Origin: JBFWUW01 sp050247075
GTDB lineage: Bacteria; Planctomycetota; Planctomycetia; Pirellulales; JBFWUW01
DNA length: 44,954 nt
Assembly: GCA_050247075.1 (NCBI GenBank)
Contig: JBFWUW010000061.1
Coordinates: 1-44,954, forward strand
Direction of reading: 5' to 3'
The notes below the pieces were generated by a model. That model ran no database searches and had not been told where the DNA came from. It saw only the letters and a program-made list of their open reading frames with translations. Every line of letters begins with the position of its first letter. Positions within the stretch are counted from its first letter, which is position 1. The position numbers and the translations under genes were made by a program. Positions 8,819 through 17,052 of this stretch are shown here, piece by piece.

Positions 8819-9172
8819 TCATTTCCGCGTCAATTCCACGGACCGTCCATCCGGGTCTTTGACAACCGCACGCAAGCCCCATTGGGTCTGCTTCATATCG
8901 TTCGTGATTTCGAAGCCTTGTTGCCGTAGTGATTCAATAACCGATTTCACGTCATCAACCTCGAAACCAAGCCGCGTGGTTCGGTTCACCTCATCTGGCG
9001 ACTTGACCGAATAGATTTCGAAGACCACACCCCTGCACTCCGCGGCCCAGTGCATGGGGCCCTTGCCGTGCTGCTCGCTTTGGAACCGCAGCCCAAGCAA
9101 CTCGTAGAAACCCACGGTACGAGCCGGTTCGTCGGATCGAATGACAACCAGGTTGAGTCGAGGGTTGGTCAT
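8819..9172 (-). CDS. VOC (glyoxalase/bleomycin-resistance fold) family protein
   Basis: A 117-residue protein with the vicinal-oxygen-chelate fold pattern: NLVVIRSDEPARTVGFYELLGLRF at the start, then LGFEVDDVKSVIESLRQQGFEI, and VKDPDGRSVEL near the end. The family covers metal-dependent isomerases, dioxygenases and drug-binding proteins, and the substrate cannot be inferred. The ATG at 9172 gives the fold directly; an upstream in-frame ATG at 9205 would add 11 polar residues. It is followed on the same strand only by the terminator of the opposite gene, so it is probably monocistronic. A second unrelated VOC gene lies at 18396. Confidence 0.85.
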   Translation of the reverse strand: MTNPRLNLVVIRSDEPARTVGFYELLGLRFQSEQHGKGPMHWAAECRGVVFEIYSVKSPDEVNRTTRLGFEVDDVKSVIESLRQQGFEITNDMKQTQWGLRAVVKDPDGRSVELTRK

Positions 9173-9210
9173 TGGATTCTCGCGGGGCGACTCCCTAAAC
9201 GCCAATGCTC

Positions 9211-9238
9211 ATCCACGAAATCCGTGTGATCCGTGGTT
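9211..9238. repeat. Short intergenic repeat-like palindrome (family D)
   Basis: ATCCACG, TCCGTGTGAT and CCGTGG occur in a row, with CCACG able to pair with CGTGG. Sequences of this kind (CCACGGAT/ATCCGTGG motifs) recur between genes in several bacterial genomes, including planctomycetes, as I remember it. Only one copy is seen here. Confidence 0.4.
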
Positions 9239-9315
9239 CTTCGACCTTTCAATACCGCCGCCTACGCGGGCGATGTCTCGTCAATTACAACTTTGTTCGT
9301 GCATGAATCACTCCC

Positions 9316-9981
9316 TCACACCCGCGTAATCTCGGCGGGCGGTCCGAAGAGCTCCAGGATGATCTCCGCCACGGCGGGGGAGGAGCGGTCGCGGCCCAGT
9401 TGTTGCAGCCCGCTCCAGAGGCGCTCGCCGGCGGTGATGACCCGTTCCAGGTGGGGCGGGCAAGGGGTTTGCCAGGCGGCGTCGAGCGACATTTCCTCGA
9501 TCTTGTCGCGGAGCAGGCTGGGCAGGGCTTCCAGGTCGTTGGTGGTGCTGAAGCCGGTCTGTCCCACCAGCAGCGGGTTGTCGCGGCCGGCGACGGCGCT
9601 GCGGACATCTTCCTTGTACAGCACGACCGGTTTGCCCAGCGTCCAGGCGATGGCCGACTCGGCCACGCCCCCTTCGTCCGGCACGCGGCCGTTCATGTTG
9701 AAGACCAGCGACCCGCAGTCGACGGCCACCTGGTAGACATCCAGGGCGAACACGGCCTCGTGCAGCAACTGGCCGGTCTGTTGCGGATCAAAGCCTTGCT
9801 CGACCAGGTAGGGCAGCACCTCGGCAAACTCCATGCCGTCGGAATGCGGCACGAAGGTCTCAAAGCCGCCCCGTTGCAGCACATAGGCCACCCGCAGCAT
9901 TTCGCGGCGTTCGGCCTCGTTGAACAATGGGCCAGCACAATAGACCCGCTGCAAATTGCGATAAGGGTAGAGGGTGGACAT
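9316..9981 (-). CDS. Nucleoside 2-deoxyribosyltransferase-like protein
   Basis: A 221-residue cytoplasmic protein. VYCAGPLFNEAER at residues 13-25 and GRVPDEGGVAESAIAWTLGKPVVLYKED at about 98-125 match the nucleoside 2-deoxyribosyltransferase fold. The first is the nucleotide-binding loop; the acidic cluster ending in Glu108 corresponds to the catalytic region. The family exchanges bases between deoxyribonucleosides or hydrolyses nucleotides (DNPH1-type), and which applies is open. The ATG at 9981 starts right before the first beta strand. It is separated from the upstream GT4 gene by 228 bp containing a family C repeat pair, so it is likely transcribed separately. Confidence 0.8.
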   Translation of the reverse strand: MSTLYPYRNLQRVYCAGPLFNEAERREMLRVAYVLQRGGFETFVPHSDGMEFAEVLPYLVEQGFDPQQTGQLLHEAVFALDVYQVAVDCGSLVFNMNGRVPDEGGVAESAIAWTLGKPVVLYKEDVRSAVAGRDNPLLVGQTGFSTTNDLEALPSLLRDKIEEMSLDAAWQTPCPPHLERVITAGERLWSGLQQLGRDRSSPAVAEIILELFGPPAEITRV

Positions 9982-10103
9982 CCCATGTACCTTTGGAACA
10001 GCGTCATGCGGGCCGCACGCACCACCGCGCCGGCCAACCTACCTCGTTAGATTATCCGGCCCGCGAACCGGCCGCAACGGTTTTAGTTGCCGGCGATTTT
10101 GGT

Positions 10104-10190
10104 GGCACGGGCAACTTGCCCGTGTCCCGCGTGGTTTCCGTCCCGAGGTGAATCCGTGGATACAGACGGCATGGGCGAGACGCCCAGGCC
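10104..10190. repeat. Pair of GC-rich hairpin repeats (family C)
   Basis: CACGGGCA (10106-10113) pairs with TGCCCGTG (10117-10124) around ACT. TGGGCG (10172-10177) pairs with CGCCCA (10181-10186) around AGA. Both are preceded by GGCA-type flanks. From memory, such GGCACGGGC / GGCATGGGC hairpins are frequent between planctomycete genes. The pair lies 20 bp beyond the stop of the glycosyltransferase gene (minus strand). Confidence 0.6.
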
Positions 10191-10209
10191 ACGAATTGGC
10201 CAGCCAATC

Positions 10210-11310
10210 TCATGCCAACAACTTGCGATACAGGCTGGCGAAGCGGTCGATCATCCGTGTAACGGTGAATTCGCTTTCGATCCTCTGGCGGCCCGCCGCG
10301 CCCAGCCGCTGGGCCAGGTCGTTGTTTTCCAGCAGCCGCAAGATAGCGCTGGCGAACGCGGGCCGGTCGTCGGGCGGAACCAGCAGGCCGGTCTGGTCGT
10401 GGATGACCAGATCGCGGTTGCCCGGTATGTCGGTGGCCACCACCGGTATGCCCGCCGCCATGGCTTCCATGAGGACGTTGGGCAGCCCCTCGAACTCGCT
10501 GGCCAGCAACAGCATATCCAGGGCGGGCAGCAACTGGGGGACGTCGGCCCGGTGCCCCAAAAAGTGGACGTTGCCGCTTAAATGGAGATCGTCGCGGTAG
10601 CTTTCCAAGCGGTCGCGAAGGGGACCATCACCGATGACCAGCAGATGAAAATCTTGGCGGACGTTTTGCAAGATATCGCAGGCCTGCAATAAATGCTTGA
10701 CGCGTTTCTGTGGCCATAGCCGGCCAACCGCCCCCAGCAGCCGGGCATTGCCTGGCAGGCCCAGATCGGCCAGCAATTGATCGCGTCGGGCAGCCGGTCC
10801 CCGGAACGGCGCAATGCCATTGGGGATCAGCACGAATTTTTCCGCCGGCAGGCCCTGGGCCTGGTAGAAGTCGCTGACGCCGGTGCTGTTGACGACGATG
10901 GCCTGGGTGCGGCGGGCCAGGCGGCGGTCGATGGCCAATTGATGCCACGATTTCCACGGATCGACGCAGCGCTCGCTGGCGGCCACACGCCGCACGCCCG
11001 CCGACCAGGCCGCCGTGCGGCCATAGGCATTGGCCGCGAACATCCAGGTTTGCACCAGGTCGGGCTTGAGCCGCCCGATATGCGACCGCAGCCGAAACCA
11101 AGCCGATGGATCGAACTTGAAGCGCTTGCCGATGACTGTAACCGGTATCCCCTGTTCGGCCAGCGCCGCTTGCAGGGGGCCGCCGCGAGTCAGTGCGCAG
11201 ACATGGACTTCAAACTCATCGCGCGGCAAGCCACCAGCCAGCAGAGTGAGCTGTTTCTCGGCCCCCGACTGGTCTAGCGAGGGGATAATCTGCAAAACGC
11301 GATGCGGCAT
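10210..11310 (-). CDS. GT4-family glycosyltransferase
   Basis: A 366-residue GT-B fold enzyme. The N-terminal domain opens VLQIIPSLDQSGAEKQ, typical of the GT4 family with its GxEx loop. The C-terminal domain shows LIPNGIAPF, VGRLWPQKRVKHLLQA and the EX7E motif in EFEGLPNVLMEAMAAGIPVVAT. It transfers a sugar from an activated donor to an acceptor such as a lipid-linked glycan or surface polysaccharide; the substrates are not readable. It has no membrane segment. It begins 43 bp after the end of the penicillin-acylase gene on the same strand and is probably the last gene of the 15244-10210 unit. Confidence 0.9.
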   Translation of the reverse strand: MPHRVLQIIPSLDQSGAEKQLTLLAGGLPRDEFEVHVCALTRGGPLQAALAEQGIPVTVIGKRFKFDPSAWFRLRSHIGRLKPDLVQTWMFAANAYGRTAAWSAGVRRVAASERCVDPWKSWHQLAIDRRLARRTQAIVVNSTGVSDFYQAQGLPAEKFVLIPNGIAPFRGPAARRDQLLADLGLPGNARLLGAVGRLWPQKRVKHLLQACDILQNVRQDFHLLVIGDGPLRDRLESYRDDLHLSGNVHFLGHRADVPQLLPALDMLLLASEFEGLPNVLMEAMAAGIPVVATDIPGNRDLVIHDQTGLLVPPDDRPAFASAILRLLENNDLAQRLGAAGRQRIESEFTVTRMIDRFASLYRKLLA

Positions 11311-11353
11311 GGATGGAAGGAGCGAATTGGTCGAAGCGCGGCGTTTGCGTTCG

Positions 11354-13726
11354 CTACGGCTGCAAGGTGAACGTGGCGACAGCCTCTTCGCGGGCGGACT
11401 GTTGATCCAAGGGGATGCGGTGGTAGCGGCCCGCCAGCCATTCCGGCAATTGGTCGGCGTAATGGGGACTGCCGGGGTGGCCCGACTGGCTTTGGCAGTC
11501 GATGGCCGACAGTTCCGCCGGCGAGGTGCTCAGGTCGGCGACCAACCGGTAGCCCGCCCCTATTTTGGCATTCCAATCGGGACCGGGCGACACGTTGCAA
11601 ATGGTGGTCAGGCCCCCTTGGCACGGCTGTCCGCCGTGGTCCAGTAGAGAACTCAACTCGCCGCGTGCGGTCAGCACATGCCGCAGTGGAATGCGGTGCA
11701 GGCTGCCCCAAGTCCAAGTGTTTATGTCCGGTCCCAGCCGATTGGACAAGAAGTCGAGCGTAGCGCGAAACGCCGCCAGAATCGCCGGCTTGCGCTGACC
11801 GAGTGGAAACCAACCTTCGGCTTCGTCGCCCAGCAGCCTGGCCGAAAGGCCGGCGACTCCGCCCGACAGCAAAGCGCCGGTCTCGCCTTCAAACCGCGCG
11901 GCGGCAACCGTCTGCGACCAGGTGGAAAAGAAGACGTCAAACAGCGTGGGACCGATCGCCTCGGCCGTTTCGTGGTAGTCCCAAGCCGACAAGATCTTTA
12001 CCGCTTGTTGCACGCGGACGTCGTTGTCGGCCTTGAGAATATCCAGCAGTTTGGGGACCAGATTGCGTGCCCGCGGTGAGAGGGTCTCTTGGTGAATATT
12101 GCCAAATTGTTCCGCCGAAAGTCGAGGCACCGCTTCAATCCGTTCGCGAATACGCACGGCCCGATGGTCGTCTCCCCAGGTGCCCGACAGCGGATAGGCA
12201 AAGTCGTCCGGAGCGGGCCGATGGTTGGCGGTAACGGCAAAACCTTGCGGCGGGTCGGCCATTTGCGGCATCCCCTCGAAGGGGATCAGGCCATCCCACT
12301 GGTGCGCCGGATCCCAACCGGGCCGGTAGCCCCGTTCCCAAATGTTACGAATGGGAATGCCGCCGCTGGCGTGATAGCCGATATGCCCCTTGACGTCGGC
12401 AAAGACCATGCAGAACGTGGGAACGTACCAGGGCCGCAGCGCTTGCCGAAAATCGTCGGCAGTGCGAGCGCGGTCCATCTGCAATTGCGAGGTCAACCAG
12501 CCGCCGCGTTCTGTCCCTAGCCAGCGGATGGAAACCGGACCGGTGCCGCGTGCCGCCGGCGGCAAGACTTCATCGACGATCGGCCCGTTGTGCGAGATCA
12601 CCACGGTCTTGCGGACGGGCGACGCGCCGCGAACCGCGACGACCTCCTCCCGTTGGCGCGACGGCAGCCATTGGCCATCGTACAAGAAGCAGCCGGGATG
12701 CTCGGGGCTGGTTTGTTCTTGGTACAGATCTCGCTGCGAGCAGATGTTGTTGGTGCAGCCCCAGGCGACATGTTCGTTGCGGCCAAACAAAATAGCCGGC
12801 ATACCCACATAGGCCATGCCCGCCACGTTGAACGAGCCGCCGCAGAGGTGGGCCTCGTACCAGCAAGAGACCGCCTCGAAGGCAATGTGCGGGTCGCTGG
12901 CGACCATCGGTTTGCCGGTGGTGGTGCGGCGGCCATCGACAACCCAATTGTTGCTGCCGGTGGCACCGTCGGGGTCGCCGGCCGCGGTTCCCACGGGCCG
13001 GCTGCCGCCGCGCGTGGTGGGGTAAGTGCCAGGGTGAACGATCGACTCTTTGTCGGACTCGCGTTCCAAGAATGCCCGAAAGAGGGGGCCGTCGCCCAAG
13101 GCCCGTTTGGCCAGTTCTGGCATGACAATCACCGGAAAGCGGCCCGTCAGATACCATTGCAACTCGCGCTCGATGACCAGGCTGTCGAGCGGGGTCCAAG
13201 GTTCGGGCCGATAGTCGAGCAAGTCGAACTCAATGGGCGGATGCTGGCGAGAGTCCTCGATATGGGCGTTGATGCCGGAGGAAAACGAGGTCAATAGGGT
13301 GCGGGTCTCTTGCGGCAGTTGCCGCCACTCGTTCTCAGCCAGGTGCCGCAGGCCAATCGTGCGGACCAGCAAGTCGTATTCCAACGCGTCTGGTCCCAGG
13401 ATCTCGGCCAACCGGCCCGCCCCTTTCCGCCGCAAATAGTCAAGCTGCCACAGCCGGTCTTGAGCCATGGCGTAGCCAAAGCCAAAGAACAGGTCTTGGT
13501 CGTTGTCGGCGTGGATATGCGGAATGCCCCAAGCATCGCGGCCGATATCGACCGCCTTGCGCACGGCGTGGCGGGCCTGGCCCTCCGTTGATGGCACACG
13601 CGCGGTCAATTCAGCCTGCCACCAGTCATCAAATTGTTTTCGCGACAGGCCCGCCGCCGCGCAGATGGTGGCAATGGATTCACCCGCCCCCACGCGGGCC
13701 AGAATGGCTTTGGAAGATAATTTCAT
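11354..13726 (-). CDS. Penicillin acylase (S45) family Ntn hydrolase with HTH-like N-terminus
   Basis: A 790-residue protein. RDAWGIPHIHADNDQDLFFGFGYAMAQDRLWQLD at about 63-96 is the alpha-chain signature of S45 penicillin/acyl-homoserine-lactone acylases. GSNNWVV (Ser258) is the self-cleavage site giving the N-terminal nucleophile serine of the beta chain, and the preceding loop is the expected spacer. The family hydrolyses amide bonds of acylated amines. Oddly, there is no signal peptide. Residues 1-45 (MKLSSKAILARVGAG, SIATICAAAGLSRKQFDDWW) look like a helix-turn-helix. Most S45 enzymes are exported, so either this one is cytoplasmic or the start is misjudged; no better start is visible. 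It lies 51 bp after DUF1805 and 43 bp before the glycosyltransferase. Confidence 0.85.
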   Translation of the reverse strand: MKLSSKAILARVGAGESIATICAAAGLSRKQFDDWWQAELTARVPSTEGQARHAVRKAVDIGRDAWGIPHIHADNDQDLFFGFGYAMAQDRLWQLDYLRRKGAGRLAEILGPDALEYDLLVRTIGLRHLAENEWRQLPQETRTLLTSFSSGINAHIEDSRQHPPIEFDLLDYRPEPWTPLDSLVIERELQWYLTGRFPVIVMPELAKRALGDGPLFRAFLERESDKESIVHPGTYPTTRGGSRPVGTAAGDPDGATGSNNWVVDGRRTTTGKPMVASDPHIAFEAVSCWYEAHLCGGSFNVAGMAYVGMPAILFGRNEHVAWGCTNNICSQRDLYQEQTSPEHPGCFLYDGQWLPSRQREEVVAVRGASPVRKTVVISHNGPIVDEVLPPAARGTGPVSIRWLGTERGGWLTSQLQMDRARTADDFRQALRPWYVPTFCMVFADVKGHIGYHASGGIPIRNIWERGYRPGWDPAHQWDGLIPFEGMPQMADPPQGFAVTANHRPAPDDFAYPLSGTWGDDHRAVRIRERIEAVPRLSAEQFGNIHQETLSPRARNLVPKLLDILKADNDVRVQQAVKILSAWDYHETAEAIGPTLFDVFFSTWSQTVAAARFEGETGALLSGGVAGLSARLLGDEAEGWFPLGQRKPAILAAFRATLDFLSNRLGPDINTWTWGSLHRIPLRHVLTARGELSSLLDHGGQPCQGGLTTICNVSPGPDWNAKIGAGYRLVADLSTSPAELSAIDCQSQSGHPGSPHYADQLPEWLAGRYHRIPLDQQSAREEAVATFTLQP

Positions 13727-13777
13727 GGAAAAATCCGAGCGGTGCGTCGAATGGGCGGCAGTACTACGGTGACAATT

Positions 13778-14113
13778 TTAGGTGCCGCATTTTAGCAACA
13801 ATTCCACCGCTTCGCGTCCGGTCATGCCAGGTTGAATCCCCAGGGCCACGGCTTGTGGCGTGGCTTCGACAATTTTGGCGGCATACAAGTCCTCCGGCTC
13901 AACCAACGGCCGCTGGGGCGTGCCGCGGCAGATCGCTACGGCCTGGCCAAATTCCGCTGCCGTGCGGACATCGTAAATGCCGCAGCCCACCAGCCCCGCG
14001 TGCGTAAGAATCACGCAATATTGTCCGCCGCGCCAGCGGTTGCTGATGCCGATCGCCGCTCCACCAGCAAACTGCAATTCGCGCGAAACGGTGCGAGGGA
14101 GTAAGTCGGACAT
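13778..14113 (-). CDS. DUF1805 domain protein
   Basis: A 111-residue protein ending in LVEPEDLYAAKIVEATPQAVALGIQPGMTGREAVELL, the characteristic C-terminal part of DUF1805, preceded by QYCVILTHAGLVGCGIYD. This small family (YunC-like) has a known fold in some members but no established reaction. It sits between two Ntn hydrolases, 54 bp after the isoaspartyl peptidase and 51 bp before the penicillin-acylase gene, all on the minus strand. No signal peptide is present, so it is probably cytoplasmic. Confidence 0.85.
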   Translation of the reverse strand: MSDLLPRTVSRELQFAGGAAIGISNRWRGGQYCVILTHAGLVGCGIYDVRTAAEFGQAVAICRGTPQRPLVEPEDLYAAKIVEATPQAVALGIQPGMTGREAVELLLKCGT

Positions 14114-14167
14114 GATAATTTCAATCGTTTAAAAAGTCGGCCGATGCCGTATGTCTGCTGAAACATG

Positions 14168-15244
14168 CTACTCGTCATACAACCGCACTTCGATTTTACC
14201 GTCTTGCGTGATCCAGCCGCGGTAGAGGCCCTCGCAATTGCGGCTGGCGGCGAAGTTGCCTTGTGGATCGAGGACGATTGCCGCTCCCTCGCCCGTCTCG
14301 GTGTCGGAGATGCGCAGGTCTTGCTGGATCACCTGGTCGGCCGCGGCTTGCACGCCTAAGCCCCGATACTTGACCAGCGACACAATGCTATGGGCCACGG
14401 CGAAACGGATGAAGTACTCTCCATGTCCGGTACAAGAGACGGCACAGCCAGCGTTGTCGGCATAGGTGCCGGCACCGATGATCGGCGAGTCACCGACACG
14501 GCCAAATCGCTTGTTGCTCATGCCGCCGGTGCTGGTGGCCGCCGCCAGGTTGCCCTGTTGATCGACCGCCACGGCTCCTACCGTTCCCCAGTAGGTGGGA
14601 GGATTGTCAGCCCCGTTGCCGGTTTTGCTTGCCCCCTTGGGCACGGTCGAATCGTTGGCTTTTTTCTCGGCCTCTTCCTCGCGGATCAGCCGCTCCAACT
14701 GGCGGACGCGCTCGGGCGTGCGAAAGTAGTCGGGCGAGACCAGTTCCAGCTTTTGCTCCGCGGCGAATTGTTCGGCACCGCGCCCGATCAGCATGACGTG
14801 GGCCGATTTTTGCATCACGGCGCGGGCGGCGGAGATGGGATGCTTGATGGTGGTCACGCCCGCCACGGAGCCGGCCCGTTTGGTTTGGCCCTCCATGATG
14901 GAGGCATCCAGCTCCGACTGGCCGTCGTGCGTCAGCACCGCGCCACGGCCGGCATTGAACATGGCATCGTCCTCCAGCACGCGCACTGCCGCCTCCACGC
15001 CGTCGAGGCTGGTGGATCCCGGCTTGTTCAGTGCCGCAAAGCCGGCCTGCAACGCGGCCGCCAACCCGGCAGTGTACTTCCGCCGCAGCTCGGGGGTCAT
15101 TTCGCTCTTGGGCCGCCCCGTCCCTCCATGCACCCCCAACACGACATGCGGTATCACAAGCGGTTCCTCCGCCAAAGAGAGAGTGGAGCAGGCCAGCCAG
15201 ATAAAGGCAGAAGGCAGAAGGATGACGGGAAAAGGATGGGGCAT
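14168..15244 (-). CDS. Isoaspartyl peptidase / plant-type L-asparaginase, secreted
   Basis: A 358-residue protein beginning with a signal peptide (hydrophobic core to CSTLSLAEE). VVLGVHGGTG, EDDAMFNAGRGAVLTHDG and ELDASIMEG are typical of the type III asparaginase family. YWGTVGAVAVD holds the self-processing Thr221 that becomes the N-terminal nucleophile, followed by TSTGGMSNKRFGRVGDSPIIGAGTYAD. The family cleaves isoaspartyl dipeptides and asparagine. The segment before Thr221 (EEEAEKKANDSTVPKGASKTG) is the loop expected to be cut. It is first in a probable operon with DUF1805, penicillin acylase and GT4. Confidence 0.9.
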   Translation of the reverse strand: MPHPFPVILLPSAFIWLACSTLSLAEEPLVIPHVVLGVHGGTGRPKSEMTPELRRKYTAGLAAALQAGFAALNKPGSTSLDGVEAAVRVLEDDAMFNAGRGAVLTHDGQSELDASIMEGQTKRAGSVAGVTTIKHPISAARAVMQKSAHVMLIGRGAEQFAAEQKLELVSPDYFRTPERVRQLERLIREEEAEKKANDSTVPKGASKTGNGADNPPTYWGTVGAVAVDQQGNLAAATSTGGMSNKRFGRVGDSPIIGAGTYADNAGCAVSCTGHGEYFIRFAVAHSIVSLVKYRGLGVQAAADQVIQQDLRISDTETGEGAAIVLDPQGNFAASRNCEGLYRGWITQDGKIEVRLYDE

Positions 15245-15449
15245 GAGGTATGAGACATGAGGTATGAAATACTAAACACCGAACACTCACGCCCCCAGTT
15301 TCTCCGGGATGGACTCATCCGGCAAGTAGCGGTGCTGGCATGTGGTGGGCCGTGCGTTTCTCATGTCCATGCTGGCTTGCGGCGTTTGTTTCTTCTAGAA
15401 TCAATAGGTAGTTGGTAATCGCACAAGGATTCTTGAGGAGGATACGACG

Positions 15450-16118
15450 ATGTTCTTGAAGAGCGCATTTTGCCTGGCCCTGGGCCTGTTGTTGGCGGCA
15501 CCGGTGGCGGCCGAGGAAATCAGCGGCGACTATCTCGAGACGCGGACCTGCGATATTTACACCGGGCCGTGCTTTGCCAATTCCGAGGTTGGCCTGTCAG
15601 GACGCGAAGCCCTGATGGCTTGGAGCATCGACCAGGGCCAGCATGACGGTGTTGATTTGTCTGGTCTGCGCGTGGTGCTGGCCATCCGTGGGGCGGGCAC
15701 CTTGGGCATGGGGGGAGGATTGGTCGTCAATCCCGATCCGATCAAGGCCGTGATCCTGGTTGACGATCGTGCCACCCCAGAACAATCGGACGCCTTGGTG
15801 GCCTTTGTGCGCACCCATGCGGCCCGCGTTACGGGCGATGTCACACGCGTGGCCGCCGTGCCGATCACGTTTGAACTGGACCACATCGAACACGCCGGCA
15901 GCTTGCAAGCCGGCAACGAAGTCGCTATCCACACGCGGGCCTTGAATGCCGCCGACCATTGCTGCACCAACGAAGTCGTGTTTTATCCCCCGCTGGCTGC
16001 CGCGGAAAACGTGGTCGCGGCCTATACGCTGGAAAGCCACTTTGGCGGCCGCGGGCTAGGGGCGCGTTGGTCCAAGCCCAACACCCGCAGCGCCTTTTTG
16101 GCGACGTTTGCTTATTAA
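15450..16118 (+). CDS. DUF1326 domain secreted protein
   Basis: A 222-residue protein. The ATG at 15450 follows AGGAGGA by 7 bases, a good ribosome binding site. A signal peptide (FLKSAFCLALGLLLAAPVAAEE) is followed by ISGDYLETRTCDIYTGPCFANSEVGLSGREALMAW, the signature of DUF1326, and a late CCTNEVVFYPP. Function is unknown; the conserved cysteines (TCDIYTGPC, CC) suggest metal or disulfide chemistry but prove nothing. It is the first of a plus-strand run of small genes separated by family A repeats, the first of which starts 10 bp after its stop. Confidence 0.85.
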   Translation: MFLKSAFCLALGLLLAAPVAAEEISGDYLETRTCDIYTGPCFANSEVGLSGREALMAWSIDQGQHDGVDLSGLRVVLAIRGAGTLGMGGGLVVNPDPIKAVILVDDRATPEQSDALVAFVRTHAARVTGDVTRVAAVPITFELDHIEHAGSLQAGNEVAIHTRALNAADHCCTNEVVFYPPLAAAENVVAAYTLESHFGGRGLGARWSKPNTRSAFLATFAY

Positions 16119-16127
16119 TGACCCATT

Positions 16128-16229
16128 GCAGGAGGCGTTTCCACCGCCGAAAAAAATGTAGAGGAGGCGTTTCCAACGCCGATGGAACGGCACAACACGC
16201 ATCCATCGGCGTTGGCAACGCCTCCTACA
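16128..16229. repeat. Family A repeat cluster: one lone unit plus one inverted pair
   Basis: Unit 1 (16128-16150) has an imperfect stem, GGCGTTTCCACCGCC. Unit 2 (16158-16184) has the GGCGTT-TCC-AACGCC hairpin. Unit 3 (16202-16229) is the inverted copy, so units 2 and 3 also form one large hairpin of about 25 bp around a short centre. It starts 10 bp after the DUF1326 stop. Confidence 0.8.
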
Positions 16230-16292
16230 GGTTCGGCGTTAGAAAGGCCTGCCACCAGAATACGACCGGCAGCCATTGCACCTGGAGAGTTT

Positions 16293-16958
16293 ATGCGCTA
16301 CGTCTTGTTTGTGTTGTTTGCTTCGGCCATTGTCTCGTTGCAAACGGCGGTAGCCGCCGACTATCGCCTGGAGGAACTGCCAGAGGCCGCGCCGGCTGGC
16401 GAGTTGTCTGCGGCTGTCGCCAAGACGTTGCAGCCAGCCGGCAGCAAGATCATCAAAGGCAAGAGCCGCACGCTTTGCGATGTTTGGTTTTGCAAGACTT
16501 GGAATGCCAAGTCCGATTTCAAGCCCACGAACACGGTCCTTTATCCGTTTGAAGTTGGCCAATTGGTGGGTGCCGTCCGCTTCAAGAGCAAGGGGACCGA
16601 CTTCCGCGGGCAAGAGATTCCGTCGGGCGTGTACACCATTCGGTACGCGCAACAACCGGTCGATGGCAACCACGTAGGAACGTCTGACACGCTCGACTTT
16701 TTGCTGTTGCTGCCCGCGGAAGTGGACCAGGGGATAGAACCGCTAGACGCCAAGGAAATGTTCAAGACGAGTGCCAAAGTGGCGGGCACTAACCATCCGA
16801 CGATGCTCACCTTGCAGGCGGCAGGCAGCACGGGAAGCGAAACGGCCGAATTGCGGCATGATGAGGAGAGAGACTATTGGGTACTTTGCACGACCGGCAA
16901 AGCCGGCAAGCAGGCAGTACCGCTGGAAGTCGTGATTGTGGGCGAATCCGAACATTAG
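16293..16958 (+). CDS. Secreted protein of unknown function
   Basis: A 221-residue protein. The ATG at 16293 follows GGAGAG by 4-5 bases and starts a signal peptide (RYVLFVLFASAIVSLQTAVAAD). An earlier in-frame start would run through the family A repeat. The mature part has two cysteines (LCDVWFCKTW), a GVYTIRYAQQPVDGNH segment and LDFLLLLPAEVD. The whole reads as a beta-rich soluble domain. I do not recognise a named family; the GVYTIRY segment vaguely recalls DUF2911-like proteins, but too weakly to call. Family A repeats stand on both sides (16128-16229 and 16964-17035). Confidence 0.65.
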   Translation: MRYVLFVLFASAIVSLQTAVAADYRLEELPEAAPAGELSAAVAKTLQPAGSKIIKGKSRTLCDVWFCKTWNAKSDFKPTNTVLYPFEVGQLVGAVRFKSKGTDFRGQEIPSGVYTIRYAQQPVDGNHVGTSDTLDFLLLLPAEVDQGIEPLDAKEMFKTSAKVAGTNHPTMLTLQAAGSTGSETAELRHDEERDYWVLCTTGKAGKQAVPLEVVIVGESEH

Positions 16959-16963
16959 TTGCC

Positions 16964-17035
16964 TGTAGGAGGCGTTTCCAACGCCGATCGAATTGCGTGG
17001 CGGCGTTCCCATCGGCATTAGATACGCCTCCTACA
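16964..17035. repeat. Family A inverted pair (72 bp)
   Basis: The left unit at 16964-16988 begins TGTAGGAGGCG. The right unit at 17011-17035 is its inverted, partly diverged copy ending CTCCTACA. It begins 6 bp after the stop at 16958 and ends 17 bp before the next ATG, so it fills the whole intergenic gap. Confidence 0.8.
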
Positions 17036-17052
17036 AATATTGAAGTCAATCC

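Noticed and set aside
8726..9329. Small plus-strand reading frames opposite the VOC gene
   Set aside because: They are shadows over the terminator and VOC gene, without ribosome sites.
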